DNA of 64,000 bases. Origin: Hippopus hippopus (lineage: Eukaryota; Mollusca; Bivalvia; Cardiida; Cardiidae). Positions 30,674-40,479 of the stretch are shown one piece after another. Below the pieces are notes generated by a model, which did not search any database, was not told the DNA's origin, and was given only the letters and a program-made list of their open reading frames with translations. The stretch lies in assembly GCA_946811185.2 (NCBI GenBank), contig OX328102.1:47407619-47471618 (forward strand), written 5' to 3'. Numbering within the stretch: position 1 is the first letter of the stretch; the number at the start of each line of letters is the position of its first letter. Made by a program: the position numbers and the translations under genes.

Positions 30674-30835
30674 GGAATATTATGCTGTAGTAACTTCCCT
30701 GGCGCGTGTATTTTTTTCTCGCCACGCAAGAAAACCTTGACATCTCGCTCAACCTTCGGTCTCGCGCGATATCAAATTTTCTCACGCGACTCGAATCAAA
30801 TACATGCACCAGGATGTCAGTACAGCATAATATTC
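30674..30835. repeat. Family K foldback
   Basis: GGAATATTATGCTGTA mirrors TACAGCATAATATTCC. Inner segments CTGGCGCGTGTATTT and AAATACATGCACCAGG also pair. The centre holds CTCAACCTTCGGTCTCGCGC. Confidence 0.85.
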
Positions 30836-30837
30836 CG

Positions 30838-30955
30838 TAATTATTTCATCTCGTAAACATCATCGGTAATATTTTCACGAGTGGCGCAGCCACGAGTGAA
30901 AATATTACCGATGATGTTCACGAGATGAAACAAACTTCAATCTTTCACCGTATAA
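30838..30955. repeat. Family F hairpin alone
   Basis: AACATCATCGGTAATATTTT and AAAATATTACCGATGATGTT around CACGAGTGGCGCAGCCACGA, then GATGAAACAAACTTC and ATCTTTCACCG. Confidence 0.85.
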
Positions 30956-31074
30956 ACAAATATCCTCTATTTATTTTGCAAATTATTTTTGCCGAAAGCC
31001 AACTGTAGAAAAAAAACTTAAAAGCATTAATGTCTTCCAGATCACACAACTCGTCAAATAATCTATTTATAGAA

Positions 31075-31230
31075 ATATATGAGCCATGATCTGGCAAAAG
31101 AGGGTTTAATGCATCTTTATGATGCATTATACCAAACAAATCATTACATAACTATGGGTCCATTAAATCCATTTAGTCTATCGACTTGATCTGGAGGTAA
31201 AATGATCCTTTGGCATGCAACGGGAATATG
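31075..31230 (-). mobile_element. Family C MITE, truncated
   Basis: ATATGAGCCATGATCTGGCA, GAGGGTTTAATGCATCTTTA, CAAACAAATCATTACATAAC and ATGATCCTTTGGCATGCAAC. The hairpin half is absent. Confidence 0.75.
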
Positions 31231-31409
31231 TGCCATAGGGTAATGACACACAGTAGGACTACTTTTTTCATATATTTAACGATTTTTTTCCTCCTACCAC
31301 AATATTTTCTAGTTCTACGTTAAAACGAATCTTTAAACAAGAATAAAAGTTACCAACTTAAATTGTAGTTTTACAACTCATTTTTTTCCGCCAGCGAGTG
31401 GAACTTTGA

Positions 31410-31530
31410 CAGACAGTATTGTAATACATTGTCAGACTCGGGATATCACATAACGTTCTGTGCAGTCTGATCTTGGATCTACGCCGTTCGCAAAAGGTCA
31501 GTGAGTCACGCTTAGCAGTCTAAGGGTAAA
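31410..31530 (+). mobile_element. Family B right half
   Basis: ACGTTCTGTGCAGTCTGATC, TTGGATCTACGCCGTTCGCA, GTCACGCTTAGCAGTCTAAG. Confidence 0.7.
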
Positions 31531-31689
31531 AGGAGACGGCTGTAAGGTGAAAAAAGGTCATCTTCAATAGAAAGTGAAAAAAAAAAACCTCAGTCATTAG
31601 TTATTGTAGCATCTTAACGCTTTGTTCTTTGTAGTACATTACTGTAGGCTACTAGTATCAAATCTAGAAAAAGTCAAGTCATGCTGTTA

Positions 31690-31905
31690 ATCTTTTCCAA
31701 ACGTGCTCATATTTTAACGACCCTGACGAAGAAGGTTTAAAAACATTGTGGTAAAAGGAGAAAATGCTGATTACCTGCATTTTCTCCTTTTCCCACAATG
31801 TTTTTAACCCTTTGAAAGACGAATTTCATGTTTCGAGCGGTATTTAATTTGTCGTCTGCAAATGCTTTCAGTTTGGATCAGTCTAAAATTTTGTCGTCTG
31901 GTAAA
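31690..31905 (-). mobile_element. Family A MITE
   Basis: TCTTTTCCAAACGTGCTCAT, CGACCCTGACGAAGAAGG, hairpin GGAGAAAATGCTGATTACCT / GCATTTTCTCCTTTTCC, TTTGTCGTCTGCAAATGCTT, CGTCTGGTAAAAGAGTTAA. Confidence 0.88.
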
Positions 31906-32033
31906 AGAGTTAATTACCAAGAAGCTGTCTAGAACTGAACTTTTCACCTGCAATAGTGTATCCGCCGCGCTCTGTTAAAAAGGGTTTCAATTAAGCACCT
32001 CTCTGATGCATTTTTACTAGGCAAGTCATCATA

Positions 32034-32296
32034 TGGCCTGCAACACGCGAAAAGGTGCAGTCGGAAATTTGCGTAAAGTGTCGTCTCGGATCAGCCTGCG
32101 CAGTCCGCGCAGGCTAATCCGAGACGGCACTTTACGACTTCATTAGATTTTGTCCCACAGTAGACTTGCGCAAAACAGAAAATTACATTAAAACGGAAGG
32201 TGTCGTTTCGGATTTGCCTTCGCGGAGTGCCCAGGCTGATCTGAGACGATACTTTACGCAAATGTCCGAATGCCTCTTTTAGCGTGTTGCAGGCCA
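32034..32296. mobile_element. Family D MITE
   Basis: GGCCTGCAACACGCGAAAAG to TAGCGTGTTGCAGGCC. Both GC hairpins are present; the right one is worn (TGCCTTCGCGGAGTGCCCAG). Confidence 0.9.
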
Positions 32297-32309
32297 GTTA
32301 TAATCATGG

Positions 32310-32500
32310 ATTCATAACATCTCGTATTTTGCCTAACAACCGACCGATCCATGAGATAGAGTAGTCCTTGGACTTGCAGAAAATTGACCACTAGCAAAAA
32401 GTTTCGAACTATGTCAGCCTGCGCGAAATGCGCAGGCTGACATGGATCGGTACTTTTTGCAGATGCATTAAGCCCCCTTTTCACAGAGCATGAATCATAT
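32310..32500 (-). mobile_element. Family C MITE
   Basis: GATCCATGAGATAGAGTAGT, then TATGTCAGCCTGCGCGAAAT, GCGCAGGCTGACATGGATCG, and TTAAGCCCCCTTTTCACAGA at the right end. The outer third at the left is missing. Confidence 0.82.
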
Positions 32501-32689
32501 CTAACGTGATTGAAAATCTCATAGAAATGAATGAAAATTAATCTTATATAGTTTATCTTTGTTGTGGTGCGTCGTTATTTTATTTAATTCATGACTTTTA
32601 TATCTTCTAAAGGTCAAAGGTCAAAACCCTGTCCTGTTTTTCTTTCATTCTCTTTGTTTGATGATAGATAATAAAAACAACAATGCAAG

Positions 32690-32902
32690 AATTTGTTTGT
32701 TCGTTCGTTCACGCTCGTTTGTTCGTCCGTTCGCCTTTTCATTCATTCATTTATTGGTTCGTTCGTTCGTTCGGTCGGTCGCTCGCTCTCTCACTCACTC
32801 ACTCACTAATTCATTCATTCATTCATTCGTTCACCGGCCCAGCCAGCCATCAACCCACCCATTAACCAGCCTTTTCAACCATCTCTCTCTCCATCTATCT
32901 AA

Positions 32903-32945
<43 letters not shown>
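32690..32945. repeat. Compound simple repeat: GTTC, TTCA, CT
   Basis: GTTCGTTCGTTC and related units, then CACTCACTCACT, then ATTCATTCATTC, then a CT run of about 20 units at 32903-32944. The 132-codon frame over it is compositional. Confidence 0.93.
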
Positions 32946-32947
<2 letters not shown>

Positions 32948-33194
32948 CTTCTATTCCTATCTCTCTAAAGAACATTTATCATCACTTATGATCTTGTATC
33001 AAAATTATGATCTTGTAAATACAATCATGCACCTTTTATTTACTGAAGAAGATTGATACAAGAAAAACTCCCTCTCTCCTGGTCAACCTGCAGGCTCTTT
33101 AACAGCGCAACTCTACATGCTCTTGAAGGAAGAAGATTTCACGGATCAGACTTCACGGAAGGTTCAGTCTGCCTCTAGAGCTACAAGGTCGAAT

Positions 33195-33360
33195 ATATGT
33201 ATACTCTGGAAAAGAGGGGTTTGATGGACCTTCGTCATGCATTATACCATGCAGGTCGTGGCAAAACATGGATCAAATTTGTCTTAAAAACCGGCTGAAT
33301 CATGATGAAGAAAGCTCTTTGACGTACAGAAAATTACTTTAGCAAAAAGCTTCGACTCAT
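33195..33360 (-). mobile_element. Family C MITE, worn and truncated
   Basis: ATATGTATACTCTGGAAAAG, GGGTTTGATGGACC, CATGCATTATACCATGCAGG, CTGAATCATGATGAAGAAAG, and GCAAAAAGCTTCGACTCATG, where it stops at a SINE. Confidence 0.65.
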
Positions 33361-33361
33361 G

Positions 33362-33600
33362 TTCTCTCGGCGAATTTCTTTCCGAAGATTGATGATAGTC
33401 ATTGCGACAGGATTCATTCCTCTCTCGCCACTGACATTGTTTCGATGACGATTATGTGGGAAAACAGCCAGTAATTTGGAAATAATGTTGTGCTAATTAC
33501 TGAAAAAAGAAACTCCAGGAAAGCATGGATAGGTGCACTAGGCGCCGCGAAATAACTCAAATAATGTTGAAAATAGAGTCAATCACCATACACAAGTAAT
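33362..33600 (+). mobile_element. SINE-1 lacking its tRNA-like head
   Basis: It starts inside the unit at CTCGGCGAATTTCTTTCC, contains CATTCCTCTCTCGCCACTGA and AAGCATGGATAGGTGCACTA, and ends AATCACCATACACAAG. Confidence 0.82.
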
Positions 33601-33784
33601 CCAGTATCTTTCACTATCGCCAATCGGTGGCAATGATAAATAAACGCAAAATAATCCCTCGTGACTTTGGTTTGGAGGCCTAGGACAGTAATTTGCCCTT
33701 CCATGATATTTGAATTTATTTTTATAATTTTCTTCTGCACCGAAAATGTGCTACTCATATGAAACTAAGTCTGAACCGTTTCCC

Positions 33785-34085
33785 TGACGAGCCTGAAAGC
33801 TAAGTCGGTAGCGGACAGAACTTGAAAATTTAGGGGTCTGTGGTTCGAATCCAAATCTCGACGATTTTCTTTCCGGTGATTGATGATAGTCATAGCGACA
33901 GGATTCTTTCATCTCTCACCGCTGATCAGTGTTTCGACGATGGTTATGCCGGAACGCAGCCAACGGCTTGGAAAAATATTGTGCGAAGTGCTGGCAAAGG
34001 AACTCAGGAAAGCATGATAGGTGCACCGGCCGCCGCGAAATAACTGGAATGATGTTGAAAATAGCGTTAAAAACCATACAGAGAT
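33785..34085 (+). mobile_element. SINE-1, near full length
   Basis: Head GACGAGCCTGAAAGCTAAGT and B box GTGGTTCGAATCC, body CATCTCTCACCGCTGATCAG and GGTGCACCGGCCGCCGCGAA, tail AAAACCATACAGA. Confidence 0.85.
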
Positions 34086-34906
34086 ACAAATTGGTTCCTT
34101 TCCCACTTCCGTACTAAAAGTATCTGCAAAAAATTGCATAAATGAGCTGAGTTTTTCCTGATATAACACAAAACATTGTGAGAAAAAGCAAAATTCATTG
34201 TCACAGCAATTTTTTTCTTGTAACCAGCATTTTCATCTATTCTCACATCATTTTCTATACAACCTCCATTTTGTGTCGGGTTTACCGAAAATATGACATA
34301 GTGTATTTATGTAATTATGTTCTTTGTAAGTCTTCTACAAAAGAAGGAATAAAGAATATCATCATGTATAGTTTGACCTTGAAAACATAATGCAATTACC
34401 TGTTTTTGGCAAAAACAAAGAATTCCTCATCTAGAAATAGACGTGAAAATCTCCAAATTAAAAGGTAAGATGTCTTGTGAATACGTATAATATTATATTT
34501 TTTGACACGGACAAATTGGCTTGTAAAAAACAGTATCATGATCAGATTTCATGCAGTTATCAATGCAGTTTATATTTCAAACAATTTCCTGTTTACAACG
34601 CAATAAAGGAAACAATAGCTTGATTATCCGGCCGCCATTGTTACTTCACTCAAAGCGGAGTGAATTACCGTCAACATAACTCCTACCGCAACGAAAAGTA
34701 GATCTCTAAATCATAGACACTTATCTGCTACAAAGAAAGTTCTAGGTATATAAGTATTTTCGGATACTGCAGGTGGAGATCAGACTGCAAACAAGTTGGA
34801 GTCTTATTGTGAATCTACAAAGCCCTATATTTTGAACAGGTTTGGAGTCGCTGTAGTCTGGATATTTTCTATCGTACATTTTATTTACCTAGCAAGCTTA
34901 TATATG
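34086..34906. other. No recognisable gene; family A traces at the start
   Basis: AACATTGTGAGAAAAAGCAA and TAACCAGCATTTTCATCTAT near 34170-34240 are a decayed family A copy. The remainder is unassigned. Short frames at 34178-34390 and 34796-34996 have no domain. Confidence 0.45.
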
Positions 34907-35130
34907 GCTTGCAACACGCGAAAAGGGACATTCAGACATCTGCGTAAAGTGTCGTCTCGGCACTTTACGACTTCATCAGATTTTGTCCTTCAGTAGACAT
35001 GCGCAAAACACAAAATTATATAAAAACGGAAAGCGTCGTTTCGGATTAGCCTGCGCGCATTGCGCAGGCTGATCCGAGACGACACTTTACGCAAATGTCC
35101 GAATGCCCCTTTTGGCGTGTTTTACAGGCC
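34907..35130. mobile_element. Family D MITE with the left hairpin deleted
   Basis: TATGGCTTGCAACACGCGAA, CGTAAAGTGTCGTCTCGGCA (the hairpin after CTCGG is gone), right hairpin GATTAGCCTGCGCGCATTGC, end GGCGTGTTTTACAGGCCATA. Confidence 0.88.
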
Positions 35131-35179
35131 ATATGGGTTACACTGTCTCTTCTAGTTTGGAACTCAAGGTAAATCTTTT

Positions 35180-35310
35180 CCCCTTTACCAAACAATCCTT
35201 ATACCACAATGTTTACTACCCTTTTAAAGAGAAATAAAATAACCCCGTATTTCATTTATCGTCTGTCAATATTGTCAGTTTAGATGAAGTTCAAGTTTTA
35301 TCATCTGGTA
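35180..35310 (-). mobile_element. Family A MITE with hairpin deleted
   Basis: CCCCTTTACCAAACAATCCT then directly TATACCACAATGTTTACTAC, ATTTATCGTCTGTCAATATT and TTTATCATCTGGTAACTGC. Confidence 0.75.
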
Positions 35311-35644
35311 ACTGCCTGTTTCACATAAGCCGTGCAATTTTTTCCTCGTACGATTTTGTAAGCCGTGGGTGCTGTAGACAGATAGCAAACACATTTCAAA
35401 TATATTCGGATAGGTCTGCACTAGTCCAAGTGATGCAAGGTAGGCTTACGAGATTCTTACAACTGTCTCACTGGTCGCATGATGTTTGCAGCTTGAAAGT
35501 ATGGGGGGGGGGGGGGAAATCCTAAGCATTGAGTACAACTGCCGCGAGATGGCCGTGCAGTATCCATGCCAATTCGTAAGCCTGTCGTACAATGCCGGAA
35601 GACGACCGTAACAATTCAAAATATTTCTTGAGGGCACTGCACGA

Positions 35645-37046
35645 CACACAAGAATTATTATTCTTGTCAGAACGTGTCTGTTTGGTATCTATGGCGCTGT
35701 AAGGGTATAAAAATATATATAAATAAAATATGAAAATGGCATTATCATGGTGCTCATTGACATCTAGTTCGAGTCTCTTGTAATGGTAAACAAAAGTTAG
35801 CAATCTTCCCTGAAAGTGGTTTGTCGGCGTAGCAGAATAAGCTGGCTTTTGACCTACTTTTTGATATTAGTCCAGAAAGAATAAATAGTAATTTGCGATT
35901 GGTCTAAAATGTGGACATAGCTAATCTGCGGGCCCATTTGCGGTCCCATTTATGACATCTATATGGGTAATGTTTCTGGACTGAAAGTGTCTGTCGGGTT
36001 TATATGGCGCTAAAATGTTCACGATATGAATGGCATGTCTGCTGCTCATTGATATTTAGTTCGAGTCTCTTGTAGTGGTGAACAAACGTAGTCGATCTTC
36101 TCTTAAAGTATTTTGTCTGCATAGCAGTATAAACTGGCTTTTTTTGACCTACTGCTTGGTATTACGTAGTCTAGCATGAAAAATAGTAATTTGCAATTAG
36201 TGTAAAATGTGGACATGTTTATTCTGTAGGCCCATTTGCGGTCCTATTTGTTGGACCAATCAGGATAATTATTATTGTCTGAAAGTGTCTGTTTGGTATC
36301 TATGGCGCTGTAAGGGTATATAAATATGTATATGAAAATGAGCCATGCTCTGGCAAAAAGGGGCTTAATGCATCTCCGTGACGCACTTTACCAAGCAGGT
36401 CATCACCTAATTACAGATCCATAAAATCCATATTGTCGAACGACTGACTGAATAATGAGGTAGAGTGGTCCTTTGGTATGCAGAAAATTTAAAGATAGCG
36501 AAAAGTTTTGGCCCATGTCAGCCTGTGCGGACTGCGCAGGCTGACATGGGTCGATGCTTTTCGCAGGTGCATTAAGCCCCCTTTTCATAAAGCATGGCTC
36601 AAATATAAAAATGGCATTTATCATGGTGCTTGCTCATTGATATATAGTTCGAGCTTCTTGTAGTGGTAAACAAGAGTAATCGATCTTCCCTAGAGTTTTT
36701 TGTCGGCGTAGCTGTATAAACTGGCTTTTTTTTTTGGCCTACTTCTTCGTAACAGTCTAGAAGGAATAAACAGTCGTATGCGATTGGTCTAAAATGTTGA
36801 CATCTTTATTCTACGGGCCCATTTGCGGTCCTATTTATGACACCTATATGGGTAATATTTCTTGACTGGACGTGTCTGTTGGTTTTTTATGGCGCTGTAA
36901 GGTTCACGACATGAATGGCATGTCTGGTGCTCATTGACATTTAAATTCGAGTCTCTTGCAGTGGTAAACAAGAGTAACCGATCTTCAATGGAGTTTTTTT
37001 TTTCTGTCCGCATAGCTACAAAAGCTGGCTTTTCTACTTGGTATTG
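35645..37046 (-). repeat. Family T tandem array, left arm
   Basis: At least four units of about 300 bases in - orientation. TGCTCATTGACATCTAGTTC-like starts lie near 35754, 36050, 36633 and 36931. Each unit contains an AGTCTCTTGTAGTGGT segment, CTGGCTTTTTTTGACCTAC, TGGACATG..TATTCT and GGGCCCATTTGCGGTCC. Units vary by indels and substitutions. A family C element interrupts it at 36335-36610. The array resumes after the Harbinger element at 39114-39210. Confidence 0.9.
36335..36610 (-). mobile_element. Family C MITE inside the T array
   Basis: ATGAGCCATGCTCTGGCAAA, AACGACTGACTGAATAATGA, hairpin GCCTGTGCGGACTGCGCAGG, and CCCCCTTTTCATAAAGCATG. Ends are well matched. It splits one T unit. Confidence 0.9.
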
Positions 37047-37156
37047 GACATGTACAGCGAGAGTCGAAAGTCGAGAACGAAAGTCGAAAGCGGAGAAACA
37101 CAAGGGGTCGTTTCAAAATTACCAGACAATTATGATGTATGTAAAACTGATTCAAA
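37047..37156 (+). repeat. Duplicated left terminus of the Harbinger element
   Basis: GGACATGTACAGCGAGAGTC at 37047 repeats at 37157 (GGACATGTACAGCGATAGTC), with the following GGGGTCGTTT and ATGATGTATGTAAAACTG segments. It is a direct ~110 bp duplication of the element end. Confidence 0.88.
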
Positions 37157-37299
37157 TTGGACATGTACAGCGATAGTCGAAAGTCGAGAACGAAAGCCGA
37201 AATGAGAAAAACTCAAGGGGTCGTTTATATGCTCCAATGATGTATGTTAAACTGTTCCAAATAGCGTTAGCTTTTCCGAGCAATATTTCAGTTTCAGAG

Positions 37300-38240
37300 G
37301 ATAACAGAGGATAAGACAGGTCTATGTTTTTCCTACGGCATACCAATGCACCACAGATATAAACTGTTTCAGTCATATATCTGCTTGGGTGTCTCCAAAC
37401 ACTGCTGATGGCCTTGCAGTAAACTTTAATTTGTGCAATGGCGTGCTCAACAGCTACACGGTATCGTCTATGATAGCGGCTGAAACTTCCTGTAAGGGCG
37501 TGCATCTCGAAGTTTTAGTAGTTGTGCTGCAGTGAGTGGAGTTATCACTGAAAGACTGTTAGGATAAATTATATCTCCTAATAACGCACATTGACTTAGA
37601 AAAGGCAAAAAAGGCAAATCTCCAATTCGGCGCATTAAACGGATCTGTTGTGTGCCATTCTAGTGGCCGAGAAAGCCAGACTCAATATAGCCAATAGTAC
37701 CCGAGCAATCAACCGTGATTTATGTATATAAACAACAGTAATGACGATGTCCAGAGGAGCAATGTCCTTGATGTTTGTTTGGAAGATAAATTTAGTGACT
37801 AGTCGCATCAATGTTACCTAAAGCTGCCTTAATTTTATGCCATGTGCCCTCCATATTTCGCCACTCATCTAATGATGGCCAGCGAATATAACCTGCTAAA
37901 CACGTATAAAATACTTGAATAGCCGCCTGTGTCTCATTTTCAACTCACATTGAAAAGTGTTGAAAGCATTCTATATATCGGATATGTGCGTAACCACATA
38001 CTAAATAAATGAACTCTATTGCGTTTCGACGATATATTTGTCAACTCGGGTAATTCTAGCATATTGACTATTTGAAGAAATGTTTTTGGATTCCACCCGT
38101 TGCTTGAAAAAACTCGTATTGTTGACAACATATCATTTGAAAAACATTTCTCCTAGAATACTGTCATAATCATAATGCAATTTGTTGCGAATATCAAGAA
38201 ATGCGATTGGCGGTAAAAGACACATAATTTTCCGAAGCCT
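37300..38240 (-). pseudogene. Decayed DDE transposase (HARBI1-like nuclease)
   Basis: This was an RNaseH-fold DDE endonuclease that cut the element's ends. Reading - strand pieces in order gives NISSKRNRVHLFSMW (about 38020), WHKIKAALGNIDATSH (about 37830; first catalytic Asp in NIDATSH), SGHRHY, GTIGYIESGFLGH, LLGDIIYPNSLSVITPLTA (second Asp) and YRVAVEHAIAQIK (Glu, about 37440). This order and spacing fit the PIF/Harbinger DDE_4-type domain. There are in-frame stops after NIDATSH, before the ITVDCSG segment and after ESGFLGH, and a frameshift near 37493 just before SRYHRRYRV, so it is not functional. The initiation codon and the exact C-terminus are unclear because the end runs into the inverted repeat. 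Confidence 0.82.
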
Positions 38241-38342
38241 ATGCATATTTACGATAATGTACGAAATCGGTGGCGGTTGGCACAAAGTATTGCCTAAATC
38301 AGCTATTGGCGTCTGCGAGTATTCATATATATACATATAGTG

Positions 38343-38463
38343 AAAGTATACGTTTTGAAAGTGGTGATTGTGTACATTCTGTTTTTGAAACAGATTATAA
38401 GAACTTAATTAAAACGATAAGCAATGACCGTACACAATCACCACTTTCAAAACATATACTTTC
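38343..38463. repeat. Hairpin with a third copy of the arm
   Basis: GTTTTGAAAGTGGTGATTGT and ACAATCACCACTTTCAAAAC are inverted arms about 50 bases apart. The second arm recurs in direct orientation at 38625-38648 (ACACAATCACCACTTTCAAA) followed by ACGTGTACTTTCA. Confidence 0.88.
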
Positions 38464-38669
38464 AAAATCAAAGTAAATATTTCCTTAAAAATCCGTATTG
38501 AATCCGTTTCCAAAACCGAATGTATATGTATAGAGCTATGCAACTAGCCTAAAATAACTCGTGCAAGGCGTTGTCAAATGGTCGTTAATTTTCTATCCAG
38601 ATTTTATTACATGCTACACAGTCGTACACAATCACCACTTTCAAAACGTGTACTTTCACAATCAAAGTA

Positions 38670-38875
38670 CAGCTTTCAACATCATTTCAGTCATACCACG
38701 GCGACAGCTCGCATATACATGTATTTCTTGGGTTTCACCGGTACTAGGCTAGGGCTCTGAAGTGTTTTGCCTAACGACACTCCCGTGAAAAGCCCAATGG
38801 ATCCAGTGAGGCTCGAGCCTGGGGCCTCCAGGTCACGAGTCCAACACTTTACCACTGAGCCACGCAGGATCACCA
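38670..38875 (-). mobile_element. SINE-2 inside the Harbinger element
   Basis: TTTCAACATCATTTCAGTCA, GGGTTTCACCGGTACTAGGC, ACTCCCGTGAAAAGCCCAAT, an antisense B box GAGGCTCGAGCC and head ACTGAGCCACGCAGGA. Confidence 0.9.
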
Positions 38876-39113
38876 AAATATATAAGGCCAAAAGAGATAT
38901 TTGTCAAAAACAGTTTATATCTATGGTGAACTGGTATGTTGTAGGATAGAAATACATGTAGGTCTTATCCTCTGAAACTGAATAATGCACGAAAAAAGTT
39001 AACGCTATTTGAATCAGTTTTACAAACTTCATTCCGTGGAGCGCATTTATACGACCCCGGGAGTTTTTCCGCTTTCGGCTTTCGTTCTCGACTTTCGACT
39101 CTCGCTGTACATG

Positions 39114-39210
39114 TCTATTAGTATAGAATGAATAAATTGTAATTAGCGATTGGAACATGTTTATTCTACGGGCCTATTTGCGGGCCCTTTTATGAGACCA
39201 ATATACAAGG
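39114..39210 (-). repeat. Remainder of the interrupted T unit
   Basis: TATTAGTATAGAATGAATAA, AATTAGCGATTGGAACATG and ACGGGCCTATTTGCGGGCCC continue the unit broken by the Harbinger element. Confidence 0.85.
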
Positions 39211-39439
39211 GTTGCGATAGTAAATCGATACCCCGTGGCACTTATTCACACCTCAGCAAATGGAAATGATAGCGGGATAATCACTTTCGTGTACTAATTT
39301 GTAACTTAATCCTTTTTTACGTTACCTTATCACGTATTGCTGTACAGTTCACCTGTATTTTCAGGCAGGCCATTCTTAGCAGTAACTGATTCTTTTCCAT
39401 CGAAGATTTAGATCAACACCTAATCTTGAAAAATATATA

Positions 39440-39665
39440 TGAGCCATGAGACAGACACTATGATAACGATTCTGAGGGGAAAAAACTTTTGAAAACAGTG
39501 TGGAAAAAAGAGAAAAGGCCTGAAACAAGCATTTTCTCCTTTTCCCACAATATTTTCTACCCCTTCAGAGACAAATTCCATCACTTGAGTTACAATTAAT
39601 TTGTTGTCTGCAATTACTTTCGGTTCAGACAAGTCAGAAAATTGTCGTCTGGAAAAGGGTGATAA
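39440..39665 (-). mobile_element. Family A MITE, left arm worn
   Basis: ACGATTCTGAGGGG, GGCCTGAAACAAGCATTTTC, CTCCTTTTCCCACAATATTT, TTTGTTGTCTGCAATTACTT and GTCGTCTGGAAAAGGG. Confidence 0.82.
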
Positions 39666-39686
39666 AGTAGTACAGCAGAGATTTAA

Positions 39687-39882
39687 CCCTTTACCACACA
39701 ATCCCTCGAAAACATTGTGGGAAAAGGAGAAAATGTTGGTAACCAACATTTTCTCCTTTTCCCACAACGTTTTCTACCCTCTCAAAGACAAATTACATCA
39801 TTTCACTCACATTTCAAATTGTCGTCTGCAATGGCTTTCAATTTGGATCAATCTAGAATTTTGACGTTTGGTAAATGGTTAA
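39687..39882 (-). mobile_element. Family A MITE with matched arm changes
   Basis: ACCCTTTACCACACAATCCC, hairpin GGAGAAAATGTTGGT / ACCAACATTTTCTCC: the usual GCTGG/CCAGC is GTTGG/CCAAC, so both arms changed together. ATTGTCGTCTGCAATGGCTT and GACGTTTGGTAAATGGTTAA follow. The segment between TTTACC and the hairpin is shortened. Confidence 0.9.
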
Positions 39883-40039
39883 ATAAACAAGGAAATAAAT
39901 TAACACATGGCCTTCGGCTTCTGCTCTCAGCGTTAGACATAGATCCTTATAATTTGCAGCCAATCCTTAGCAAGGATTATTTGCTTCCAGCCAAATTCAA
40001 CCGACATCCACAATAATCGTAACATTATATTATAATTTA

Positions 40040-40330
40040 AAGCCCCAATAGCCGCCAAAAGTAACAATGTGGGAGTTAAGATTTATTTGAATTAAAACCA
40101 TATCTTTTAAAAGTACAGGAAATATTTTAAGGATGACAATCTGATATTGTACGGTCGGTCCATGTGTTTGTCGCTTGCAGAAAAGTGAATTCTATAACCA
40201 GGCAGAAATGTAAAAGAAATGTAAACAAAACAAGACGGCCTTGCACTGATTTCACTACTTTTAAAAGTATGATATAAATTCTAAGCAGACCAATACGCAA
40301 TATAAGTTGTAGAATAGCCATTTTAAATGC
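40040..40330. repeat. Half copy of the 14333-14690 foldback
   Basis: AAAGCCCCAATAGCCGCCAA, AAAAGTACAGGAAATATTTT, GACAATCTGATATTGTACGG and GTCGCTTGCAGAAAAGTGAA match one arm of the 14.3 kb element. The second arm is missing. Confidence 0.8.
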
Positions 40331-40479
40331 AATATGCTTCCGATAACCAATGGTGAAACTATGAGGGTTGTTGGTGATGCACTTGCATTTTATTCCTCGC
40401 TCGGAGCGAATTCGTGCGATGAACGAACGGACATCGTAAGACATTCGTGCGTCGGTCTTGCGCATACTTATTGGTGTAA

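Larger units (their letters stand above)
37157..39113 (-). mobile_element. PIF/Harbinger-type element with ~155 bp inverted ends
   Basis: The left end GGACATGTACAGCGATAGTC is inverted at the right as GACTCTCGCTGTACATGTC, ending at 39113. Homology continues inward through AGTCGAGAACGAAAGCCGAA, AATAGCGTTA and CAGTTTCAGAGGATAA to about 37312 on the left and 38961 on the right. The element lies between GGTATT and TATTAGT, and an uninterrupted T unit reads GGTATTAGTCTAG at this point, so it sits inside a T unit. A decayed transposase, a hairpin and a SINE-2 lie inside. It is about 1.96 kb long. PIF/Harbinger is inferred from the transposase. Confidence 0.85.

Noticed and set aside
32658..33056. 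132-codon + frame rich in Ser, Leu, Phe, Arg and His
   Set aside because: It follows the GTTC, ATTC and CT simple repeats; low complexity and no domain.
39601..40016. Overlapping + frames of 87 and 99 codons
   Set aside because: They are translations of family A MITE hairpin sequence; the same peptides (VENIVGKGENAGYQHFLLF-like) recur wherever family A lies, so they are not exons.
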